Assembly (NCBI GenBank): GCA_026075535.2
Contig: AP026548.1
Location: 8,432,001-8,496,000, forward strand
DNA from: Tricholoma matsutake
Taxonomy: Eukaryota; Basidiomycota; Agaricomycetes; Agaricales; Tricholomataceae
DNA: 64,000 nucleotides
Direction of reading: 5' to 3'
Of the stretch, positions 55,065 to 64,000 are shown one piece after another; within the stretch, counting starts at the first letter, position 1; every line of letters starts with the position of its first letter. Position numbers and translations under genes: made by a program. The notes below the pieces were generated by a model. The model ran no database searches. It saw only the letters and a program-made list of their open reading frames with translations, and was not told the DNA's origin.

Positions 55065-58000
55065 TACCTGTACTTGAGATCCACTTCGGTCAATGATTAC
55101 CCACTTATTACAGTCCTTAATGTGCCCAACTACACACTTCACCTGGGTAAGATTGACTAATACCGTTGGCCCCAAGTCTCAATAATAATTAATCCTGCAA
55201 CAATCTGTGGCTGGCTCGGAAATTCTGACTTGATGGATAGCTGCATAGATGAAGGATTCAGCCTCAATACTGTGTTCAGGTGAGGAGGGATGTTTACGAT
55301 GAGGAAGCAGAGGATTTGCCCAAAGAAATCTTTCAGTTCAAATTCTGGTGTCCAATTTTGTTGGCAAGCATATCGGTCAATAGCAAGTTAATACTGAAAC
55401 ATGAATAGTTATCTTGTGGTTCAAATAGTTTGATAGAATCTATACCCGGACAAATAACATGTCTCTATTGTCAGATTTGAGGGGATTTAGTTTGCGTGCA
55501 TGCATTGTATCTCCACCCCCAAGTTGTTGTGCTTGACCATACTGAACAAAATGGGTGTTCCATGGAATAAGCTTGTGAATGACTGCTGTAGACTTGTCAA
55601 AATGAGTGGCCAATGTTGCAGTAAGTGTCTTCCACAAGGATAAGGGAAGGGTCGCTGCAGATTGCTTTGGTGGAGTGAGGATAAATGACAAATCTGGTAC
55701 ATAACAATAAGCATGCATATTTGTCAACATATGAAGGGCTCACATGAAGGAAGGCAGACATCGGCATCATGAGATGTAGGTGGTTTGAGTTGCAGTTTTT
55801 CATGTAAGTTGTACAGAAGTGTTATGTGTGTCAGCTGTGCTCAGGAGGTAACGTACTTGTTGATGCTTGCATAGGGGAACCATTGGCTTCTGATGTTGTG
55901 CAGGATCTCACCACAGTGGTGTTCCATTGGAAATGCCCAATATGCCCAAACTGGGCCCATAGCTCTGATGGTTGGAGCAATATGTAGCAGAGCATGAACT
56001 GTGAGTGGGCAACACATGACACAGTTGGACATATGTTGATAGTAAATTCTGTTGACTTGTTAGATGGCATCTCACAGAGAAAGAAGCTCATACCATACAT
56101 ACTCCTTGACCCGCTCCTGGAAACCTCTCTCAAGGTCATCAATTTGATCTTGGGTAATTTCAAATTTGAGACAAAAGTGTAAGAAGTTGAACCAACTGAA
56201 CGAAGTGTTTGTAATATTGTTCATTGATAAACCAGCCATTAAGAAGAGTAGGGGTGGGATACAATGTCCAGATTGAATGGGTTTCAGCTGTCATCTGCAA
56301 TTTCTCTGCTGCAATATTTGAAACCCTAGATCCAAACGTGGCAGGGATAGTTTTCCCTGCATCAAGGGTGGCTGCCCCAATTGCTTGCCACACCTTTGGC
56401 CCCAGAATGTACCCTTCATCATCATGGTCAAGGTCCTTAAATTTCTGGTCCAAAGAAGAATGAGGTTGGGATAAGGTTGGTCCAAACAAGATGCATGAAG
56501 TCATAGGGGAATGAGACGGGAAAAGAGAGGGAGCTCAAGGCACTGAGCAGGGGCAGACCCTTGATGCCATACTCAGTTGCAAGTTCATCTGATCTTGCAT
56601 TGGTCAGGGCAGACTGAACTTCCTGAGCCTGCTCCATAAATGATGCATGGTTTCATAGAGGAAGTGCAGTTGCATCATATTGGTGTTGTGAGTCAGGAAA
56701 ATTTTTGCAGTGTAGTGGAACATAATGTGTTGTCACCTGTGATGACGGAATACAAATTCCTTGGATCTCACACATGTGGCATGGGGAACAACCATTATGA
56801 CCCTTCATGCACATGATCATCGATACTGCGGGGATGTCACCAAAGATGATGATTAGATATGCATGAAGAAGGAAAACAGTCATTGTGATGGCATCAAACA
56901 CAGAGACACCAAGCTCCAGCTGTAAAGGTTCCTGGACTAGCAGCCAAAAGAATGAATCTAAATCACCAGGTTTCTTTGGTCCAGGAATTACACCAACAAA
57001 AATGAGATTCTTCTTCAGAAATTGCTCTTTGGGAGGGAGATTGTAGTTGAATAGGATGATCGGCCATGCAGTTTTGGTATGGTGCTTGAAAGGACCAAAG
57101 CCATCAGTGGACAAACCAAGTGTGATATCACGAGGGTCAGAGAAGAACCAATCTGGAAGCTCCTCACCACCAATAGTGACAAATGACTCCCAAAGTAGGG
57201 AGTAATGAGTGCCTTCGAAGATATCTGTCACTTTTGTGGGGTTGTGTTGGTGACTAGCTCTGTATTGCATCTTTCTTGCATAGGGGGAATTTGAGACTAT
57301 TGCACAGAGGCACAGAATAATTGGTAAGTACTGAGAATATGCCTGAGGTGTTGTCCCATCAGCTTTATATCAATCGGTGTTGCACTTCAGGCATTTCAGC
57401 AAGGTTTCATATGGGCCAGTGTAGCAGATGCATGAGGATGGGCAACAATCATAATGCACAGGCTGGAAACCTGAGAGGGACTGGATACATTTCTTGGTGT
57501 TCTTCAATGTGTCTATTGAAGCTTGGGGGAAGGCAAGGCAAAGTTTGTTGAATGTCTTATCCATGAGGCCATCTCAAGCATGAAGGAGGTACAAGTCACT
57601 CTCGTCCAGAAGTTTATCATCTATGAAGGCATCAGCCAGCAGTACAGTAATAAATATAATGACAGACCCAATTTCAAGGCTTCTTTAAGAAACCTTCACC
57701 CAGAAGGTCCCATACTGAAACTCCTTGTCCTGGCTCTGCACCAAGCATCACATATTCATCATCCTGCTCAAAACTATCTGGAAACTCTTCTTCATCACTA
57801 AGTTCCTGCTCCTCCTGCTCCTCTTCCTCATCACTCTCCTCCTCATCAAGTATAAACTGCTGAACATGATTAGATCCCCACCGCTGTTGCCCAACCCGAT
57901 CAACATAATCTGCGATGTGATAAGACTGCTGTAACTTGGACAGGCCATAGTCATCATGGCTTCCAGCAGCATTGGCATGAGTTTGCATAGCAAGTTGGGT

Positions 58001-58298
58001 GGTATTGTGGTCAACCCCTGATGGTCCTGCCTCACCCATGGGGAAATCTCCATCATCTGGATAAATTGGCAGTGGGCTACCTTGAGCATATTGGTATGGG
58101 ACATTGTCAGGCACTGGGCTTGCCAATTCCCCAATGGGGGGAGGGCTGTTTGCAGATACAGGCCTTGAATGTTTTGCAGGTTGGTGAGAAGACTTCCATT
58201 GAGGCTGAGAACCCTGGCCATGACTGTGTACCAATGATTGGCTCTGTGAAAGGACACTTGAGGCAAGGAGTAGTGGACCTTATGAGATGTTTAACCAT
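55065..58298 (-). pseudogene. Plavaka (CACTA-like) transposase
   Basis: Read on minus from about 58298. A Cys-containing start (CLKCPF) and acidic region end VSVWDLLGEGFL (57680). Then AFPQASIDTL...FLSGFQPVHYDCCPSSCICYTG-type motifs (57564-57370), the core FFSDPRDITLGLSTDGFGPF, FNYNLPP, VGVIPGPKKP and MKGHNGCSPCHMC (57170-56740), then FPYDFMHLVWTNLIP, GPVWAYWAFPMEHHCGE (55950) and LGGGDTMHAR (55510), and the tail VVGHIKDCNKWVIIDRSGS (55110). This order is the known Plavaka order. Broken by TGA codons (for example 57370, where the family has Arg) and shifts near 57680 and 56440. Element ends not found. Confidence 0.88.
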
Positions 58299-59589
58299 GG
58301 TGGGTCAATAGACATAGTAGTAGAGAACACAGTTGACATTTATATATTGTAATGGTATCAATGGGTTGCAAGGGGAAGAACAGGTTTGCTATGATCTGGA
58401 AATTGAATTAAGGTCTGAGCAGTGAGGAAGGGTCTTTGCCTTCTGGATCCTTTGACAGAGGGAAACAACATCAGTATATCTTAAAAATTGATAATATATG
58501 GAAGGGACAAACAAGCAGAAGAAGTACTGCCAAGGCCATAGTCCACGAGTTGATTGTGGCAGGAGCAATAGAGCTATCTGGAACTGGTTGAAACTTGTTA
58601 GGGGAGTGTGATTGTTGGGAACCTGCAATGGGGGTCAATAATATGCAATAGAAGGCAGCATGATCTTACCAGGTTTCTGCCTATCAGTTGCATTAGTTTT
58701 CTTCACATATCTTTGGGATGGAGCTTCAGAGGTGCTATTTGATAGCAGCAAAACTACTTGAAACATTGTACATGAATTTGAGCTACGAAATCTATTGTAA
58801 GCACCTGTACAAATGTACAGGTAGCCATAGCTCCCTTACAATCTATTTAGCAAGCCCAGGATACCTGAAACTCAAACATCTCGTGCAACATCAACAAATG
58901 TCTGATGCTTTTGCATGCCTTCCCACTCTGTCTCCAACCACCACCTTCCACTCCACATAAGTCCCATTTCTTATGTTGTTGGTAGCATAGAATATAAATT
59001 AAGTTATGGTGTTCAACAAAAGCCCATAAGAGTGTCAAAAGACACAAAAGTATGAATAGAATGTTGTAAGGGCAGACACATTGGTGCTATGGATAGATAT
59101 TGAAGCCCTAGTCTCTTGCATACCATTTTTCTAAATGATAAGCTGATACTTTGTGATTCTATGCACAGACAAGAAGCTTTAATTGCCAGTATGAGCCAGG
59201 TATGAGAGGAAGTTATTCAGTTGTAGAACATGACGCTCATTCAATTCAGATCCCCAGATCCATTTGCTGCTTTATTGATATTGAAGCTGGGGTGGATGAT
59301 GGAAATAATTTGGAGAGTGAGAGCAGGGAATGGGATTGCAGTTTGTTACTATTCTCTGGGATGGGCTATTGCTTCTCATGGACATAAATCCAGACAACTT
59401 CATTGATGACAGGGTCCATAGCCTTGATCAGAGCAGCATGTCTCATGGAGGGATCTTCCCATCCAAGAGGAGGGACTGGGCAAACTTTTAACTGGGATTT
59501 TGAAATGCTCTTGTAGCACAGCATGGCAGTGTGTTCCCTCACCCAATAATAACAACACATCAATCAGTCATACCACTACCCTCTTAGAT
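58299..59589. other. Stretch between divergent Plavaka and NGN-KOW genes
   Basis: No convincing gene. An open minus piece at 59366-59563 (with VCPVPPLGWEDPSMRHAAL) may be a remnant of unknown origin. Could hold promoters for both flanking genes. Confidence 0.35.
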
Positions 59590-61803
59590 GAAGTTGTGAG
59601 ATCACCTGGGCCAGATGACTACCCATTGTGGAGGGTTTGCTGCAGGGTAAGTCAACTTTGTTGGCTCTGACAAAAACTTAAGCAATCAACCAGTTAGGCA
59701 TGGAACAAGAGATCGTTTTCTTTCTTCTGCAAACTGTGGTGCCCCATCACCAGTTGTGATCTGTGTTTATGTGTAATTCCATTCATGGCTGGGTCTACTT
59801 AGATATGACCATGAACAAAGACCTAGTTCAGCTTCTGCAACTTTCTCCTGGTGTAGTTTGCTGCAATGCGGGAATCATCCAGGAGCAGGTTGATTTTGTA
59901 GATTGGACAAAGGTTCTCAGTCAACATGATTCCACTACTAATAGCAATCTGGCTGTTGGGGACTGGGTGCAGGTGCTCAAAGGGACCTACAAAGGGGACA
60001 TAGGTTATGTGGCAGCAATAGAGAACTGGGGGGGCATCACTCTTCTCTTAGTTCCTCGCCTCCCTGGCCCCTGCCATCCTTCCTCCCCTCTCTGGAAGAG
60101 AAAGTGTTTGTGTTTGACCACCCCTCCAGGACCTAATTTATTTGAACCACTAGCTGCCAAGCGCAATTTTGGTATTGACCCCGTCTGGCAGACACCCTAC
60201 ATTTACCGCTTCAATGGATACACATTTGAATACAGGCTTATCCTCAAGGCTTTTGACCTCCAGTCAGTCTCATCTACTTCTGTCCACATTCCTACACAGC
60301 TGCTCTTTCTTTATTGGTCCACTGACCACCCTGCCCTCACCACTTCTACATTTCCCTGACCCTTGGAATAGCATTTTGCGGAAGGTGAGGTGGTTTGTGT
60401 CTGTCCCTCAAGTCAGAAATGCCTCATCAAAGCTGTTGGAGATAGTTTTGCAGAAGTAGATTTTCAGATGCAAGAGGGTATAGTGCGCATTCCTTTGTCC
60501 AATTTACTCAAGGAATTTCATCCCGGTGAATTTGTTGAAGTCATGGGTGGGCCATTTGTAGGACAGAGTGGATGGGTTGAAGGTGGCTGGGATAACCGCA
60601 TCCATGTAGCTGTGGAAAATAGATTGGATGATGCTACTGAGGTTCGCGATGTCAAGGTTGGCCTGTTTTTTAACAGTCAGCACTTGAACTAATGCTGGCT
60701 TTCAGAGCATTGAAGTTCACATCAATTGCTTGAAAGCCACTACTGTGCCTTTCTTACATGCACAGTCATCCTCTGGCTCAGAAAAATGACTCTGGAATGA
60801 CCCTGTTCCCTGGATCAGCACAACTGTATTTGTATCAAAACCAGGACATGCAATGAAGAGCTATCAAGGAATTGTCAAAACTGTCCTTTGCAAGCAACTG
60901 ACAAAAAGTGGTCTCCATCTTGTAGTGCAGCTTGCACATTTAGATCCCTCCTGCCCATATAAAATGGTGGTCCCCAATTATGACGATGTCATAGAAGCCC
61001 AGTATGTGTATTTGGGGTATCTCCCATGTGTCCCTTCTGAATATATGACTGTTATAGGTTCAGATGTAAGCTATTTGACTTCATGAAGCCGCAAAGCAAG
61101 CTCTTCATTCCTCTTGATCAAGATCATATGGAAACCCAAATACTTCAATGCTCTGCTCCCTCAAGCTCAGGCAATGTGACTCCCATGCCTGATTGGTCTC
61201 CTTCATCAATGCCTGCTTGGAATCCTTCATCCCGGACTCCCATGCCCACTCTGTCAACCCCTTCCTGGAATTCCCTGGCATCATTGAGGACTAGCCCCAA
61301 CCCAACTCCTGCAACAGCCATTTTGAGTTCTAGCATCCGTCCAGCCTTGCCACAACACCCACTTTTAGACTCGCAACTACTTGGTGTCCAGCTAAAAGTA
61401 ATAACTAACAGTGGGGACTTTGAGAACAAAGAGACTGCTGTAACTCTTGAATTGGTGGCTGGACGACTAATTATTCAACATACAAGCTACAAGACATCGT
61501 GATCAGTAGATCTAGCATGGGTTTCCCCATCCAGCCAGTGACAATGGATTACTTGTTGTCATCAAAGGCAAACATTGTGGCAAATATGTGTGGTGAATTC
61601 ACCACAGGTATGATCAAGGAACCACAATCATTATCTTGGGCATTGTGAAGAGGATGGGGAATGCTGCTGACAGCCTCACAGGAGAATGGCTGGAGCTTGG
61701 TGAGGATCATCTCTGCAAAGGTATTGAGATGAACGATGATAAAAAGTGCAACAAACATTTAATGACTGCCCTTTGTGAGCAGGCCCACAAAATCCATGCA
61801 AAA
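59590..61803 (+). pseudogene. SPT5-like NGN and KOW domain protein
   Basis: An exon ending at 59646 reads PDDYPLWRVCCR; a 47-bp intron (59647-59693) joins it in phase to LGMEQEIVFFLLQ and, past one TGA at an Arg site, to GWVYLDMTMNKDL. That is an NGN-like domain. A first KOW motif follows (GDWVQVLKGTYKGDIGYV, 59960-60050), a second at 60530-60620 (GEFVEVMGGPFVGQSGWV) and a third near 61550-61580 (GLLVVIKGKHCGKYV), ending with ALCEQAHKIHAK at 61803. SPT5 regulates RNA polymerase II elongation. Such SPT5-like genes are multi-copy in agaricomycetes. This copy has frame changes near 60360, 60700, 61080 and 61500, some possibly introns. Confidence 0.65.
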
Positions 61804-63146
61804 TAGATTTAATTTCATTTATAATGTATATAATTCCTATAAATATATTTGAATATCAGTGAACCAGCTCTCGAGCTGGAGTGGTTGGTAAGGTTTGGTT
61901 TTGACTTGTCACAAGCTGATGGCAGCTCCAGGTTGGAGCCAAAGCCACAGCAACACTATCTACCGTAAGGTATGTTGGTCTTTGTGTTTTCTTAATACTG
62001 CACACCTAATTTTTGGATGACAAGTTCACCGAAATGGCAAGGAGTCAGATCAAGCAAATTTATTCGGTATCTCTCACCACCAGTTTAGTATCTCATACTG
62101 TCTACATGCTTTGTCTTTGTCACTTCTCTTGCATGCAATCAGGCATCGGCCCCTCTCCTGCATCCTCTTGCTCTCTTCCCCATTTACTCGATTGGAAATT
62201 GAAGTTGAAGACTGGGCCACTGTGATGGCCGCCCTCTATGTGGATCCTAATAGAAATATTGCCCTCAAAGCCATTTCAAGCCTAAGAAAGTAAGCAAATA
62301 GAGCTTACTCACTGTTTCTTCTGATTTGGGAAAGAAATCAACAGCTATCTTGCTTCCGCTGCTGTTGGTGACTGGATCCACCTGTACAGTGGAGTTTGCA
62401 TACTTGATATCGCCTATGTTGAATTGTCAACCTGAACCATCTCTGCAGCTAAACAGAAACTCACCTTGTTTGTTAAATTCTTTGCTATCATCAGAATCTG
62501 AAAAGTGAACACCCCAATACTGATTTTCTGGAAGCCCAGGGTGATTCTCTGGCCCGCAATATGACTGTTTGTCGCCATGTGGTTCTGTGTCAGGTTCAGT
62601 CACACTTTCTCCACTATTAATGTCGCCTTCACTTATGTTGTCAATGTCATACACAATGTGGTTGCGAATGGTACCGGCAGTGAGATTATGAGAGGAAAGG
62701 AAGCTCAGAGTTTAAATTTCTCACTCACCATCCAATGGATTTATAACATTTCTGCTATTGGTTGTGCTTCATATGTTACCTGACATTTGATGCAAGATCC
62801 AGTCAATGCTAGGTGACAGTAGGTTGCCCTGTACCTCTATGTTAAGTTCCTTCTGCTGAATGTGTTAATTTACGATAGGGCAGGGTAAATTTATCAAGAC
62901 AATGTCTTACTTGAAGCTCTCAATTTTGCAACTCTTCCATTGTGAGCAACATCCCAAGATCTGGCTCTAGAACAGTATGCGGTTGCCATTCCTCTCCATC
63001 TTAAGCTAAACTCAACCCTGACAGTATTGATTTTGTGGACCTTTCCTTATGAACATCGGGCCTTTCCTGGCATCTTGGATGTGGAGCATCCTTTCCTTGG
63101 GTATATAAGGACAGGAAATATTGTATCTCTTCCTCAACCTACTGTC
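61804..63146. other. Stretch without a supported gene
   Basis: A short coherent plus reading at 62190-62290 (LEIEVEDWATVMAALYVDP) and an acidic minus ORF at 62427-62654 (SESD/EPDTEPHG type) are possible exon remnants; neither has a recognised domain. Confidence 0.35.
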
Positions 63147-64000
63147 ATGGCTAAAGCTTCAACAGCAAAATCCAAACAAATTGCGAAGGCAAAGTTAACG
63201 TTGACCACTAGCAGCCAGAAAACAAAAGAGAATTTGATCAGGAAGCCCAGTGCTGGAAGTTAGTATTGTATCTTGTTTCCATCAAGGCCCTTACTTATCA
63301 CTTCACTTGAATAGAGGCAAAGTCAAATAAGCGAGACAACACTGCCATTAGCTAGACAGTGAAGAAGGAGCTGCTTGAGAAGCAAAGTTCCCAAAGTGAG
63401 TATTTTATTTCCATTGAGACTTTTCCTTATTGCTTTGCTTCAATAGGTGCAAAATCAAATGAAGAAGTCTTTGCTGCCAAGATCAAACAACTTACAGGTG
63501 AGTCCCATTGCTCCCCTCCGTGATATACCATGTTGACCCTTTTAGCTGAGAATGTAGCCTTGCATAAGGCCAATGCCATGAAAGAAAATGTCAGTCCAAT
63601 GATACCATGGCCAGAGAAGGGCTCTGCTGGTGACAGATTCAACTTTCAGGCTAAAATGGGCCTTGCAGATGATGATGAGTTATATGGTGCCCTTTGAGTG
63701 AGTTACTTTCTTTTTTTATGCTCATTCTTATCTGAGGATTTGCAGCGCTGTGTTCAAGATGCAGTCAACAAGGCTGGGCTTGACTATAGGATTCAATGGC
63801 ACTGCCAACCCAAGCACCTTATTGCCCAGGTCATTGGGGTAATATGTTGTTGATTACCAATCTTGCGTAAATTCCCTTTCACCTAGATCCCCTAGGCTTG
63901 AGAATGCCACAAGTATTTCAAGTGATTCCCACATGGGTGGGCAATTGAAGAATTCATCAAGTCTAGTCTCAAGAACAAGCACGCTTATGCACATAAACAG
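63147..64000 (+). pseudogene. Uncharacterised multi-intron fungal gene, continues past window
   Basis: ATG 63147 opens a Lys-rich exon. Further exons are separated by introns of about 48-70 bp, each GT...TAG or GCAG with matching phase. Visible pieces: AKSNEEVFAAKIKQL, then PWPEKGSAGDRFNFQAKMGL, then RCVQDAVNKAGLDYRI, then GWAIEEFIKSSLKNKH at the window end. This order matches an unnamed but very common agaricomycete family (Pro-x-Pro-x-G-x-A-G ... AMGL ... DWA-x-E), which I recognise without a function. TAG near 63352 and TGA at 63695 and 63928 are in frame; the TGAs are at Arg positions. Confidence 0.55.

Noticed and set aside
59366..59563. Minus ORF as a Plavaka exon
   Set aside because: It lies upstream of the Plavaka start and resembles none of its segments; left as an unknown remnant.
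3203..64000. Reassigned genetic code with TGA = Arg
   Set aside because: TGA falls at Arg sites repeatedly, but CpG to CpA changes (Asp to Asn, Glu to Lys), TAA/TAG stops and frameshifts are also present, so CpG decay explains it.

Overview
The window looks like a transposon-rich, probably heterochromatic stretch of a mushroom-forming basidiomycete (Agaricomycetes) genome. The basis is fungal-type 47-60 bp introns, chromodomain Ty3/Gypsy elements, a KDZ transposase, a Plavaka (CACTA-like) transposase and SPT5-like NGN/KOW genes. No rRNA gene, functional tRNA gene, CRISPR array or prokaryotic operon was seen. Almost every gene is broken. The breaks share one signature: in-frame TGA where the family has Arg (CGA), and catalytic Asp/Glu turned to Asn/Lys by G to A at a CpG.

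Layout. 1-2457: 5' half of a long-LTR Gypsy element (minus strand) that interrupts a minus-strand gene (2458-3118). 3203-14723: a five-exon KDZ transposase gene whose first exon is split by a full-length chromodomain Gypsy element (element 1, 3456-11082, TSD TCAGG). 14996-16648: a long intact low-complexity ORF. 16777-18944 and 19550-20712: two solo long LTRs, the first holding another solo LTR in reverse. 21500-22163: solo LTR of the element 1 type. 23271-32824: full-length chromodomain Gypsy element 2 (TSD CAAAC) loaded with a 248-bp foldback MITE, a 2.24-kb TA-flanked non-autonomous element and an 816-bp hAT-like element. 34317-34871: three copies of a ~140-bp LTR-like repeat.

About 34932-50068: one minus-strand coiled-coil gene interrupted twice, by a 2.6-kb short-LTR element (36391-39003) and by a complete 9.4-kb long-LTR Gypsy element (element 3, 39766-49162). 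Removing each insert plus one 4-bp duplication restores the reading frame. 52950-54500: gag-like remnant. 55065-58298: Plavaka transposase (minus). 59590-61803: NGN-KOW gene (plus). 63147-64000: 5' part of a multi-intron fungal gene that runs off the window.

Most notable: (i) elements 1 and 2 both have an 11-nt primer-binding site, exactly 2 nt from the 5' LTR, complementary to their own LTR transcript 32-34 nt downstream of a TATA box, as expected for Tf1/sushi-type self-priming; (ii) element 3 carries, between integrase and 3' LTR, an antisense four-exon gene for a Zn2Cys6-like protein whose splice phases all agree; (iii) element 3 has an internal copy of its polypurine tract, a candidate central PPT; (iv) the CpG-directed decay.
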